Assembly (NCBI RefSeq): GCF_014650555.1
Contig: NZ_BMVE01000001.1
Location: 372,001 to 436,000 of the forward strand
From: Streptomyces goshikiensis
GTDB lineage: Bacteria > Actinomycetota > Actinomycetes > Streptomycetales > Streptomycetaceae
Reading direction: 5' to 3'
Length of the DNA stretch: 64,000 nucleotides
The position numbers and the translations under genes were made by a program. The notes beneath the pieces were generated by a model. That model was given only the letters and a program-made list of their open reading frames with translations. It did not search any database and was not told the DNA's origin. Positions 17,268 to 27,992 of the stretch are shown here, in pieces (the first letter of the stretch is position 1; every line of letters begins with the position of its first letter).

Positions 17268-19112
17268 TTGAGCACAGCACCCCCGCAACGCGTTCGACTG
17301 TTCAGGAGGGTGGCCGCGACCCTGGCCGCCTTCGCCCTGCCGATCGCCGGACTCGTGGCCCTCGCCGGCCCCGCCGAGGCCGCGACCTCCGCGACGGCGA
17401 CGTACACGAAGGTCTCCGACTGGGGCTCCGGCTTCGAGGGCAAGTGGACGGTCAAGAACACCGGCACCACCACCATCGGCAGCTGGACCGTCGAGTGGGA
17501 CTACCCGTCCGGCACCGGCGTCACCTCGGCCTGGGACGCCACCGTCACCAGCTCGGGCACCCACTGGACCGGCAAGAACGTCGGCTGGAACGGCACCCTG
17601 TCCCCCGGTGCCAGCGTCAGCTTCGGCTTCAACGGCGCCGGCCCCGGCGCCCCCGGCGGCTGCAAGATCAACGGCGCCCCCTGCGACGGCGGCAGCCAGC
17701 CCGGCGACAACCCGCCCTCCGCGCCCGGCACCCCCACCGCGAGCAACGTCACCGAGACCTCGCTGACCCTGAACTGGTCCGCGGCCACTGACGACAAGGG
17801 CGTCAAGAACTACGACGTCTACCGGGGCGGCACCAAGATCACGACGGTGACCGGCACCAGCTATGGCGACTCCGGCCTCACCAAGGGCACCACGTACAAC
17901 TACACCGTCACCGCCCGCGACACCGCCGACCAGACCGGGCCCTCCTCGGGCTCCCTGTCGGTGACCACCCCCGGCGGCACCGTCCCGCCGGACCCGGGCG
18001 GCAAGGTCAAGCTCGGCTACTTCACCAACTGGGGCGTCTACCAGCGCAACTACCACGTGAAGAACCTGGTCACCTCCGGCTCCGCCGCGAAGATCACCCA
18101 CATCAACTACGCCTTCGGCAACGTCCAGAACGGCAAGTGCACCATCGGCGACTCCTACGCCGACTACGACAAGGCCTACACCGCCGACCAGAGCGTCGAC
18201 GGCGTCGCCGACACCTGGGACCAGCCGCTGCGCGGCAACTTCAACCAGCTGCGCAAGCTGAAGAAGCAGTACCCGAACCTCAAGGTGCTGTGGTCCTTCG
18301 GCGGCTGGACCTGGTCCGGCGGCTTCGGCCAGGCCGCCCAGAACCCCACCGCCTTCGCCCAGTCCTGCTACGACCTGGTCGAGGACCCGCGCTGGGCCGA
18401 CGTCTTCGACGGGATCGACCTGGACTGGGAGTACCCGAACGCCTGCGGCCTGACCTGTGACACCAGCGGTGCGGCCAGCCTCAAGAACCTGATGCAGGCC
18501 GTGCGCGGCAAGTTCGGCGCGAACAACCTGGTCACCGCCGCCATCTCCGCCGACGGCTCGAACGGGGGCAAGCTGGACGCGGCCGACTACGCGGGCGCGG
18601 CCCAGTACGTCGACTTCTACAACGTCATGACGTACGACTTCTTCGGCGCCTGGGCGGCGCAGGGCCCGACCGCCCCGCACTCCCCGCTCACCGCCTACTC
18701 CGGCATCCCCCAGGACGGCTTCAACAGCGAGGCCGCCATCACCAAGCTGAAGGGCAAGGGCATCGCCGGCTCGAAGCTGAACCTCGGCATCGGCTTCTAC
18801 GGGCGCGGCTGGACCGGCGTCACCCAGGCGGCCCCCGGAGGCACGGCCACCGGCCCGGCGCCCGGCACGTACGAGCAGGGCATCGAGGACTACAAGGTGC
18901 TCAAGACCAGCTGCCCGAGCACCGGCACCATCGCCGGCACGGCCTACGCCAAGTGCGGCAGCAACTGGTGGAGCTACGACACCCCCGCCACGGTCACCGC
19001 GAAGATGGCCTGGACGAAGCAGCAGGGCCTGCGGGGCGCCTTCTTCTGGGAGTTCAGCGGCGACACCGCGAGCGGCGAACTCGCGAGCGCCATCCACGCC
19101 GGGCTCCAGTAG
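17268..19112 (+). CDS. chiC: Secreted GH18 chitinase with CBM2 and fibronectin III domains
   Basis: 614 residues from TTG 17268, which is preceded by GGAGG at the right distance; the longer frame from 17133 overlaps the promoter leader. Order: signal peptide 1-38 (R-L-F-R-R then hydrophobic core, cleavage after A-E-A), CBM2 cellulose/chitin-binding domain ~39-132 (W-G-S-G-F-E-G-K-W-T-V-K-N), FnIII ~145-230, and GH18 catalytic domain ~240-614. The active-site motif D-G-I-D-L-D-W-E places the proton donor at Glu388. It hydrolyses chitin outside the cell. The name follows the S. coelicolor chitinase at the same position before the atp operon. Confidence 0.92.
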   Translation: MSTAPPQRVRLFRRVAATLAAFALPIAGLVALAGPAEAATSATATYTKVSDWGSGFEGKWTVKNTGTTTIGSWTVEWDYPSGTGVTSAWDATVTSSGTHWTGKNVGWNGTLSPGASVSFGFNGAGPGAPGGCKINGAPCDGGSQPGDNPPSAPGTPTASNVTETSLTLNWSAATDDKGVKNYDVYRGGTKITTVTGTSYGDSGLTKGTTYNYTVTARDTADQTGPSSGSLSVTTPGGTVPPDPGGKVKLGYFTNWGVYQRNYHVKNLVTSGSAAKITHINYAFGNVQNGKCTIGDSYADYDKAYTADQSVDGVADTWDQPLRGNFNQLRKLKKQYPNLKVLWSFGGWTWSGGFGQAAQNPTAFAQSCYDLVEDPRWADVFDGIDLDWEYPNACGLTCDTSGAASLKNLMQAVRGKFGANNLVTAAISADGSNGGKLDAADYAGAAQYVDFYNVMTYDFFGAWAAQGPTAPHSPLTAYSGIPQDGFNSEAAITKLKGKGIAGSKLNLGIGFYGRGWTGVTQAAPGGTATGPAPGTYEQGIEDYKVLKTSCPSTGTIAGTAYAKCGSNWWSYDTPATVTAKMAWTKQQGLRGAFFWEFSGDTASGELASAIHAGLQ

Positions 19113-19140
19113 CCCCCACGCACGGGACCCGGTGAACGAC

Positions 19141-19180
19141 GAAGCCGGGGAGACGGGTCCGCCCCCGTCTCCCCGGCTTC
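19141..19180 (+). terminator. chiC terminator hairpin
   Basis: Arms 19141-19157 and 19164-19180 pair perfectly over 17 bp with a 6-nt loop, 28 bp after the chiC stop. No T-tract follows. Confidence 0.85.
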
Positions 19181-19186
19181 GGCCGG

Positions 19187-19234
19187 CTCAGGCGCTCAGG
19201 CGCTCAGCCGCTCAGCCGCTCAGCCGCTCAGGCC
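19187..19234. repeat. Six tandem 8-bp units ctcag[gc]cg
   Basis: Six units run without gap. Units 1-2 are ctcaggcg, units 3-5 are ctcagccg and the last is ctcaggcc. The array overlaps the final codons of the DUF2550 gene (stop at 19228-19230), so it may vary the C-terminus between strains. Confidence 0.8.
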
Positions 19235-19680
19235 ACGTTCACGCGTTGCCCGGGAGGCGCGGCCTCCAGCCAGGCGAGGAATCCGGTCAGCGCGTCCTCG
19301 CTCATCGCCAGCTCCAGGCGCGTCCCCCGGTGGAGAGCGCCGAGCACGACGGCGTCGGACAGCAGGGCCAGCTCCTCCTCGCCCTCCGGGGCGCGGCGGG
19401 AGACCACCTCGATGGAGGAACGCTCCAGCAGCCGGCGCGGCCGCGGGGCGTAGCTGAAGACGCGGAACCACTCGATGCGGTCACCGCTGTAGCGGGCCAC
19501 CCCGTACACCCAGCCCTTGCCGGACACGTCGGGTTCCTCGGACACGCCCCAGCGCAGGCTGCAGTCGAAGGTACCGCCGGACCGCTGGATGAGCCTGCGG
19601 CGCAGACCGAACACAAAGAGCCCGATCACCACCAGGGCTACGACCAGGCCGCTCACAAGCAGAGCGAGGAGCATCTTCAC
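19228..19680 (-). CDS. DUF2550 membrane-anchored protein
   Basis: 150 residues. A single N-terminal membrane segment (residues ~4-27, L-L-A-L-L-V-S-G-L-V-V-A-L-V-V-I-G-L) is followed by a basic patch G-L-R-R-R-L-I-Q-R and a soluble domain with F-D-C-S-L-R-W and W-F-R-V-F-S-Y-A-P-R-P, typical of DUF2550. The family is restricted to actinobacteria and sits immediately downstream of atpC in many of them. It is separated from atpC here by a terminator with a T-tract, so it probably has its own expression or depends on read-through. Function unknown. Confidence 0.88.
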   Translation of the reverse strand: MKMLLALLVSGLVVALVVIGLFVFGLRRRLIQRSGGTFDCSLRWGVSEEPDVSGKGWVYGVARYSGDRIEWFRVFSYAPRPRRLLERSSIEVVSRRAPEGEEELALLSDAVVLGALHRGTRLELAMSEDALTGFLAWLEAAPPGQRVNVA

Positions 19681-19710
19681 CGACCTCCTCGCTCATCGAA
19701 AACAGCAGAC

Positions 19711-19778
19711 AAAAAAAGCACCTGCATCGCCTCAGCCGCGACCCGCTCCGGAAAATTCCGGAACGGACCGCGGCTGAG
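19711..19778 (-). terminator. Intrinsic terminator of the atp operon
   Basis: Outer arms 19731-19740 and 19769-19778 pair over 10 bp and enclose an inner palindrome (19747-19762, tccggaa/ttccgga). On the minus strand the hairpin is followed by a run of seven T (19711-19717), rare in this GC-rich genome. It lies 24 bp beyond the atpC stop. Confidence 0.8.
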
Positions 19779-19802
19779 GACGCACACTCTTCGGTACGGG
19801 GT

Positions 19803-20177
19803 TCAGTGCCCCGTAACCGCGCGCAGACGGACATCGGCGCGACGCTCGGCGGCCGCGTCGGCCTCCGACTTCGCGCGCTCCAGTGCCCGCTCCGCCCGCT
19901 GGACGTCAATCTCGTCCGCGAGCTCGGCGATCTCGGCCAGCAGGGACAGCTTGTTGTCCGCGAACGAGATGAAACCGCCGTGCACCGCGGCGACGACAGT
20001 GTTGCCCTCGCTGGTACGGATGGTCACCGGGCCCGATTCCAGCACACCGAGAAGCGGCTGGTGACCGGGCATGACGCCGATGTCGCCGGACGTGGTGCGG
20101 GCGACAACAAGGGTGGCCTCGCCGGACCAGACATTGCGGTCCGCCGCGACCAGCTCGACGTGCAGCTCAGCAGCCAA
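19803..20177 (-). CDS. atpC: ATP synthase epsilon subunit
   Basis: 124 residues from TTG 20177, preceded by GAGGAG; the upstream in-frame GTG-containing stretch belongs to the leader. It has the N-terminal beta-sandwich pattern (L-H-V-E-L-V-A-A-D-R-N-V-W-S-G-E-A, G-D-I-G-V-M-P-G-H-Q-P-L-L-G-V-L) and a C-terminal helix pair. It is the regulatory stalk subunit that couples rotation and can inhibit ATP hydrolysis. Last gene of the operon, 140 bp after atpD; that gap contains a weak hairpin at 20243-20273. Confidence 0.96.
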   Translation of the reverse strand: MAAELHVELVAADRNVWSGEATLVVARTTSGDIGVMPGHQPLLGVLESGPVTIRTSEGNTVVAAVHGGFISFADNKLSLLAEIAELADEIDVQRAERALERAKSEADAAAERRADVRLRAVTGH

Positions 20178-20317
20178 GGTGGCTCCTCGGGTCACCACCC
20201 GGCGGGTCAGCCGGGTGTTGGGTCAAATTCTAATGGGCGGGTGGAGAGGGACGGGACGCACCCGCCCCTCTCCGTGAAACATGTGAACCGGATGCGCCCC
20301 TCGCGGAGCGCGCCGGA

Positions 20318-22677
<2,360 letters not shown>

Positions 22678-22697
22678 GAGTCAGGTCCCTTCCGTCG

Positions 22698-24293
22698 TCA
22701 CTTGGAGACGTTGACGGCCGGCGCGTCCTCGCCCAGGAGCTTGCCGTCCGAGGTCTCGAACTGCTGCTTGAAGGCAGCGATGGCGTCAGCGATGGAGCCC
22801 AGCGTGTCGTCCGACATCTTGCCGCCGTCGGAGATGGAGGTCAGGAGGTCCTTGCGCTCGCGGCGCAGGTGCTCCAGAAGCTCCGACTCGAAGCGACGGA
22901 TGTCGTTGACCGGAACGTCGTCCATCTTGCCGGTGGTACCGGCCCAGACGGAGACGACCTGCTCCTCGACGGGCATCGGCTGGTACTGGCCCTGCTTCAG
23001 CAGCTCGACCAGGCGCTTGCCGCGCTCCAGCGAGGCCTTCGAAGCGGCGTCCAGGTCGGAACCGAAGGCGGCGAACGCCTCCAGCTCACGGTACTGGGCG
23101 AGGTCCAGGCGCAGACGGCCGGAAACCTGCTTCATCGCCTTGTGCTGGGCGGAGCCACCGACGCGGGAGACCGAGATACCGACGTTCAGCGCCGGGCGCT
23201 GGCCCGCGTTGAACAGGTCGGACTCCAGGAAGCACTGGCCGTCGGTGATGGAGATGACGTTGGTCGGGATGAACGCCGACACGTCGTTCGCCTTGGTCTC
23301 GACGATCGGCAGACCGGTCATCGAACCGGCGCCCATGTCGTCGGAGAGCTTCGCGCAGCGCTCCAGCAGACGGGAGTGCAGGTAGAAGACGTCACCCGGG
23401 TAGGCCTCGCGGCCCGGCGGGCGGCGCAGCAGCAGCGACACGGCGCGGTAGGCGTCGGCCTGCTTCGACAGGTCGTCGAAGATGATCAGGACGTGCTTGC
23501 CGGCGTACATCCAGTGCTGGCCGATGGCGGAACCGGTGTACGGCGCCAGGTACTTGAAGCCGGCCGGGTCGGACGCCGGGGCGGCGACGATCGTCGTGTA
23601 CTCCAGCGCGCCGGCGTCTTCCAGGGCGCCGCGAACGGACGCGATGGTCGAGCCCTTCTGGCCGATGGCGACGTAGATGCAGCGAACCTGCTTGTTCACG
23701 TCGCCCGAGCGCCAGTTGTCGCGCTGGTTGATGATCGTGTCGACGGCCAGAGCGGTCTTGCCGGTCTGACGGTCACCGATGATCAGCTGACGCTGGCCAC
23801 GGCCGATCGGCACCATCGCGTCGATGGCCTTGTAACCGGTCTGCATCGGCTCGTGGACCGACTTGCGGACCATGACGCCGGGGGCCTGCAGCTCAAGGGC
23901 GCGGCGGCCCTCGGTCGCGATCTCGCCGAGGCCGTCGATCGGGTTGCCGAGCGGGTCGACAACGCGGCCGAGGTAACCCTCGCCGACGCCGACGGAGAGC
24001 ACCTCACCGGTGCGCTGCACCGGCTGGCCCTCCTCGATGCCGCTGAACTCGCCGAGGACGACCGCACCGATCTCGCGCTCCTCGAGGTTGAGGGCGAGAC
24101 CGAGGGTGCCGTCCTCGAACTTCAGCAGCTCGTTCGCCATGGCGGAGGGCAGGCCCTCCACCTTCGCGATGCCGTCGCCGGCAACGCTGACCGTTCCGAC
24201 CTCCTCGCGCGAGGCCGCGTCCGGCTGGTACGACTGGACAAAGTTCTCCAGTGCGTCCCGGATCTCCTCCGGCCGGATCGTGAGCTCCGCCAT
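22698..24293 (-). CDS. atpA: ATP synthase alpha subunit
   Basis: 531 residues from ATG 24293; a longer in-frame start at 24377 falls in the repeat-bearing gap. P-loop [28 protein letters not shown] and the C-terminal arginine region [10 protein letters not shown] are present. It provides the non-catalytic nucleotide sites and arginine finger of F1. The 130-bp gap to atpH is unusually long for this operon. Confidence 0.97.
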   Translation of the reverse strand: MAELTIRPEEIRDALENFVQSYQPDAASREEVGTVSVAGDGIAKVEGLPSAMANELLKFEDGTLGLALNLEEREIGAVVLGEFSGIEEGQPVQRTGEVLSVGVGEGYLGRVVDPLGNPIDGLGEIATEGRRALELQAPGVMVRKSVHEPMQTGYKAIDAMVPIGRGQRQLIIGDRQTGKTALAVDTIINQRDNWRSGDVNKQVRCIYVAIGQKGSTIASVRGALEDAGALEYTTIVAAPASDPAGFKYLAPYTGSAIGQHWMYAGKHVLIIFDDLSKQADAYRAVSLLLRRPPGREAYPGDVFYLHSRLLERCAKLSDDMGAGSMTGLPIVETKANDVSAFIPTNVISITDGQCFLESDLFNAGQRPALNVGISVSRVGGSAQHKAMKQVSGRLRLDLAQYRELEAFAAFGSDLDAASKASLERGKRLVELLKQGQYQPMPVEEQVVSVWAGTTGKMDDVPVNDIRRFESELLEHLRRERKDLLTSISDGGKMSDDTLGSIADAIAAFKQQFETSDGKLLGEDAPAVNVSK

Positions 24294-24333
24294 CTGGGTT
24301 CCCTGCTCTCCTTGTTGGGCCTGAAGCTTCTTA

Positions 24334-24358
24334 GGGGTCTGGGGGTGACCCCCAGGAA
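24334..24358. repeat. Short palindromic repeat unit inside the atp operon
   Basis: The block ggggtctgggggtgaccccc and the following aggaa match the G/C-rich palindromic core of the repeats at 9394-9606. The inner stem (24339-24355) is a perfect 7-bp hairpin with a 3-nt loop. It sits between atpH and atpA and may modulate their relative expression or mRNA processing. Confidence 0.6.
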
Positions 24359-24423
24359 TCTTCTGCAAGTTCTGCACGGCCCAACCGGGCCGCTAGGAAT
24401 GCTTTTGTTCTGTTGCTGGCTGG

Positions 24424-25239
24424 TCAGCCGGCCATGCGGCGGGACGCCTCGGCGAGGCGGTCCGCGATGGTGCCGTCGATGACCTCGTCACCGACCCGCA
24501 CCGAGATCCCGCCGAGGACCGCGGGGTCCACGTCGAGGTTCAGGTGCATCTGGCGGCCGTAGACCTTGGCCAGCACCGCGCCGAGACGCTGCTTCTGCAC
24601 GTCGCTGAGCGGAACCGCGCTGGTCACGGTGGCGACCATGCGGTTGCGGCGCTCCGCGGCGAGCACGGAAAGGGACTCCAGTCCCGCTTCCAGGCTACGT
24701 CCCCGCGGGTGGGTGACAAGACGCGTGACCAGACGCTCGGTGACGGCGCTCGCCTTGCCGCCGAGCAGGCTGCGCAGCAGCTGGCTCTTGGCGGAGGCGG
24801 TGGCCGCGCGGTCGGTCAGCGCGGAGCGCAGCTCGGTGTTCGAGACGACGATCCGGGCGAACCGGAACAGCTCGTCCTCGACGTCGTCGAGCGCGCCGGC
24901 CTGCTGGGCCGCCGTGAGGTCGGCGGTGTTCGCCAGCTCCTCCAGCGCGTCCACCAGGTCGCGGGACTGCGACCAGCGGGACCGGGCCATGCCGGACACC
25001 AGGTCGAGGGTTTCCCCGCCCACCTGGGTCGCCAGCAGTCGACCGACCAGCTCGGCCTTGGCCTCGCCGGACTGCGCCGGGTCCGTGATGACCCGACGCA
25101 GCGAGACCTCACGGTCGAGCAGCGCGGTGACGGCAGCCAGCTCACCGGCGAGCTTCGCCGCGTCGACGGACGTGTTGTCCGTCAGCGCGTCGAGACGCTC
25201 GCGCGCGGAGGCCAGCGCCTCGCGGCTCGCTCCGTTCAT
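24424..25239 (-). CDS. atpH: ATP synthase delta subunit
   Basis: 271 residues, the longer form usual in actinobacteria (about 180 in E. coli). The N-terminal helical bundle carries S-R-E-A-L-A-S-A-R-E-R-L and the C-terminal part N-R-M-V-A-T-V-T-S-A-V-P-L-S plus G-G-I-S-V-R-V-G-D-E-V-I-D-G-T. It is the peripheral-stalk protein that ties F1 to the b subunit. Its start overlaps the atpF stop by 4 nt (ATGA). Confidence 0.95.
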   Translation of the reverse strand: MNGASREALASARERLDALTDNTSVDAAKLAGELAAVTALLDREVSLRRVITDPAQSGEAKAELVGRLLATQVGGETLDLVSGMARSRWSQSRDLVDALEELANTADLTAAQQAGALDDVEDELFRFARIVVSNTELRSALTDRAATASAKSQLLRSLLGGKASAVTERLVTRLVTHPRGRSLEAGLESLSVLAAERRNRMVATVTSAVPLSDVQKQRLGAVLAKVYGRQMHLNLDVDPAVLGGISVRVGDEVIDGTIADRLAEASRRMAG

Positions 25240-25775
25240 CGGGCCGCCTCGGCCTTCTCCTCAAGCTCGCTGAGGAAACGGTCGATGGTGCGGCTCTGCC
25301 GGGCGGCGTCCTCAAGGGACTCGCCGACGAGCTTTCCGGCCAGGTCGGTGGCGAGCTTGCCCACGTCCTGACGCAGCGCCTGAGAGGCGGCCTTGCGGTC
25401 GGCCTCGATCTGGGCGTGGCCGGCAGCGATGATCTCCTCACGCTGCCGCTGGCCCTCTGCGCGCAGTTCTTCCTTGAGCGCAGTGCCCTGCTCCAGCGCT
25501 TCCTGGCGCAGGCGCGCGGCCTCGTGCCGGGCTTCGGCGAGCTGGGCCTTGTACTGCTCCAGGACGCTCTGTGCCTCGGTCTGAGCAGCTTCCGCCTTCT
25601 CGATACCGCCCTCGATCTGCTCGCGACGCTCTTCCAGAACCTTGTTGATGTTCGGGAGGAGCTTCTTCGCCAGGAAACCGAAGACGATGACGAAGGCGAT
25701 CAGACCGATGACGAGCTCGGGGATCGGCGGGACGAGCGGGTTTTCCGTCTCGGCCGCGAGAACCAGGAGGTTCAC
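25236..25775 (-). CDS. atpF: ATP synthase b subunit
   Basis: 179 residues. One N-terminal membrane helix (about residues 18-38, E-L-V-I-G-L-I-A-F-V-I-V-F-G-F-L-A-K-K) is followed by a long charged coiled coil with many Glu/Ala/Arg heptads, the peripheral stalk. It lies 42 bp after atpE and overlaps atpH. Confidence 0.96.
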   Translation of the reverse strand: MNLLVLAAETENPLVPPIPELVIGLIAFVIVFGFLAKKLLPNINKVLEERREQIEGGIEKAEAAQTEAQSVLEQYKAQLAEARHEAARLRQEALEQGTALKEELRAEGQRQREEIIAAGHAQIEADRKAASQALRQDVGKLATDLAGKLVGESLEDAARQSRTIDRFLSELEEKAEAAR

Positions 25776-25817
25776 ATCAGTGCCTTTCGTCGATTCGGAC
25801 TAGTCGTCGGGTTCGTC

Positions 25818-26051
25818 TTAGTAGACGAACGGCATGACCAGACCGATGAGGGCGAGCGCCTCACAGAAGGCGAAGCCGAGGATCTGGTTGGCGCGGATCA
25901 GACCGGCAGCCTCGGGCTGACGGGCAAGAGCCTGCGTACCGTTACCGAAGATGATGCCGACGCCGACGCCGGGGCCAATCGCCGCGAGGCCGTAACCAAC
26001 GGAGCTGAGGGAGCCGGTGACGCCTTCGGTGGCAGCGAGGATCTGGGACAT
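25818..26051 (-). CDS. atpE: ATP synthase c subunit
   Basis: 77 residues forming a hairpin of two hydrophobic helices with the polar loop A-R-Q-P-E. The proton-carrying carboxylate is the Glu in I-L-G-F-A-F-C-E-A-L-A-L-I-G-L-V. The glycine-rich first helix (G-P-G-V-G-V-G-I-I-F-G) is typical. It forms the c-ring of Fo. Confidence 0.97.
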   Translation of the reverse strand: MSQILAATEGVTGSLSSVGYGLAAIGPGVGVGIIFGNGTQALARQPEAAGLIRANQILGFAFCEALALIGLVMPFVY

Positions 26052-26131
26052 GCCAGTTCTTCCTTCTCTTTCATGGACCGGTGGGGGTTGGCCACCGGAC
26101 GATTCGGGGGGTTTGCAGGAGCGGGCTGAGC

Positions 26132-26953
26132 TCAGTGCTGCTCGGCGAGCGCACCCTGCAGGAAGCTGCAGGCCAGGAGGACGAAGACGTACGCCTGGAC
26201 AGCCTGGATGAAGAGCTCGAACGCGGTCATCACGATGACCATGACGAACGAGACGCCCGCGTACGCGATGCCGATCCCGTTCAGCAGGTACCAGCTGGCG
26301 ATGGTGAACAGCAGCAGCAGGGTGTGACCGGCGAACATGTTCGCGAACAGTCGGACCGCGTGGGTGAAGGGCCGGACGAGGACGTTCGAGAAGAACTCGA
26401 TGACCATGACCAGCGGAAGGACCGCGCCGAGCGACTTGTCGTAGCCGGAGAGGTTCTTCAGGCCACCGACGAATCCGTGGCGCTTGAACGTGACGCTCAT
26501 CCAGATCACGTAGACGATCGCGGCGAGCGCGACCGGGTACGAGAAGATCGCCGTCACCGGGAACTGGGCCACGGGGATGATCGACCAGAGGTTCAGCATC
26601 CAGACGAAGAAGAACAGCGAGACCATGAAGGGGACGTACTTCTCGCCCTCCTTCTTGCCCAGCGTCTCGTACACGATGCCGCGGCGCACGAAGTCGTAGC
26701 CGGCTTCGGCAACCATCTGCAGCTTGCCCGGGACGACCTTCGGCTTGCGGAAGGCCATCCAGAAGAAGCCGACGATGATGACCGTGCCGAGCAGGGCCAG
26801 CAGCATCGTCTTGTTGAAGTAGATGTTGCTGTCACCGTCGCCGAAGATCGGCTGGAACAGGAACGAGTGCAGGCCGGGAGCCGGGAAGCCACAACCGTCG
26901 AAGATGTGGCAATCGGTCTCGAAGGCGAGCACCGTCGTCGGGTCAGCACTCAC
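26132..26953 (-). CDS. atpB: ATP synthase a subunit
   Basis: 273 residues from GTG 26953, which has GAAGGAG 7 nt upstream; the longer frame to 27013 lacks a site. Five to six membrane segments are visible. The essential Arg lies in P-F-T-H-A-V-R-L-F-A-N-M-F-A-G-H. It forms the proton half-channels of Fo. An 80-bp gap separates it from atpE, and 225 bp from atpI; the latter contains an AT-richer stretch (27143-27172) with a tatcgt hexamer on the minus strand that could be an internal promoter. Confidence 0.96.
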   Translation of the reverse strand: MSADPTTVLAFETDCHIFDGCGFPAPGLHSFLFQPIFGDGDSNIYFNKTMLLALLGTVIIVGFFWMAFRKPKVVPGKLQMVAEAGYDFVRRGIVYETLGKKEGEKYVPFMVSLFFFVWMLNLWSIIPVAQFPVTAIFSYPVALAAIVYVIWMSVTFKRHGFVGGLKNLSGYDKSLGAVLPLVMVIEFFSNVLVRPFTHAVRLFANMFAGHTLLLLFTIASWYLLNGIGIAYAGVSFVMVIVMTAFELFIQAVQAYVFVLLACSFLQGALAEQH

Positions 26954-27178
26954 CGCGGGCTCCTTCAGCGTGGCGCATAGGTACGGCAACCTCGTTGTGT
27001 CGGCGCGGCGCACAGCCGCTGTTCGGCACTGGACTGGTGTTACAGGTGTGGGGGCGGCGTTCAGGCATCGAGCCTCGCGATGGAACAGGCGTCAGCTCAG
27101 ATGCCCGCGCCCGCAGTGCCGCAGTTGGCACCGGACGATAGCAGGATCCCGAACTCGTACTTATTCCGGCCCTACCCC

Positions 27179-27616
27179 TCACGACTTCGGCCCCGAGTTG
27201 TCGGGCTTTTCGCCCTTCGTCGAGTCCGGTTCAACGTAGAGGATCTTGGCCTTCATGTGCGCACGCGTCTGAGCGCCGGTCCACACCAGGGTGGTCACGA
27301 CGAGCGTGATGGCGAAGGTCTTCGGGTGGAACAGAGTGGTGTTCTTGAACGCGGCGAGAAAGACGAACAGCAGCAGGATCTGGGCCGCGTAGAGCATGAG
27401 CCCCATGGCCTGGAAGAGATGCGGAAGCGCCTTCGCCGTGCGCTGCAGAACGATGAATCCGATGCCCATGAACAGGATCACGACCAGCGTCGCGACGATG
27501 GCGCCCACCGCCCCCTTGCCGCCGACGACCAACGCGCTGATCACGGCGGCGAGTGCGCCGGCCACAGCTGTCGGTACGGCGGTTTGCAGGAGGGATCGGA
27601 CGTCATCTGACCGCAT
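27179..27616 (-). CDS. atpI: AtpI-like membrane protein at head of atp operon
   Basis: 145 residues with four hydrophobic segments (A-V-P-T-A-V-A-G-A-L-A-A-V-I-S-A-L, V-G-A-I-V-A-T-L-V-V-I-L-F-M-G, M-L-Y-A-A-Q-I-L-L-L-F-V-F-L, I-T-L-V-V-T-T-L-V-W) and a charged C-terminal tail. Position before atpB and topology match AtpI, an assembly/Mg2+-related accessory of Fo. The sequence family is weakly conserved, so the name rests partly on location. Confidence 0.85.
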   Translation of the reverse strand: MRSDDVRSLLQTAVPTAVAGALAAVISALVVGGKGAVGAIVATLVVILFMGIGFIVLQRTAKALPHLFQAMGLMLYAAQILLLFVFLAAFKNTTLFHPKTFAITLVVTTLVWTGAQTRAHMKAKILYVEPDSTKGEKPDNSGPKS

Positions 27617-27992
27617 GGCGGGTTGCTCCGCGTGGTGGTGGGGGCACGGACTCGTACGGAACTCGTACGGGACGAGCGTAAGCCCGGTCCGAGAGGGGGC
27701 CTCGGGCCAATGGACCGTCGCACTACGGTCCTTCGGCTCTGTCGCCGGGTTTAGTGAACGGTATCACAAACTATTTGATGAGAGCTTTACCTGGTTGGTG
27801 TGCTGACTGTCACACATGAGAGTGAACCCGCCCGTGTGTGCGCGACGGCGAGCCGTCTTGTCTGGTATTGGGACCTGACGTCCGGAATGCACACCCAGGC
27901 AAGCGCCCTCGATCGGGGACGGTTGACACACCGGCTTGACCGTACACATGAGCGTGGGCCCCGGCTCTCGCGCGGGGCCCACGGCAGCTGCG
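27617..27992 (-). other. atpI upstream region / wecA downstream region (376 bp, no gene)
   Basis: On the minus strand this is the likely atp operon promoter region. An AT-rich island at about 27745-27785 stands out (minus-strand tttgtgatacc and caaatagtttg), a plausible -10 area, though I cannot fix a -35 with confidence. A direct repeat actcgtacgg occurs twice at 27652-27675. The 3' end of wecA is closed by the hairpin at 27954-27982. Confidence 0.5.
27954..27982 (-). terminator. wecA terminator hairpin
   Basis: Arms 27954-27963 and 27973-27982 are perfect 10-bp complements (gtgggccccg/cggggcccac) with a 9-nt loop, 10 bp beyond the wecA stop on the minus strand. Confidence 0.75.

Noticed and set aside
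20243..20273. Hairpin between atpD and atpC as an operon terminator
   Set aside because: Only 7-8 bp with a 15-nt loop; a far better terminator with a T-tract follows atpC.
27923..27951. Perfect TTGACA hexamer on the plus strand at 27923
   Set aside because: A suitable -10 is not present at 16-18 bp (acatga only), and it would read antisense into wecA.
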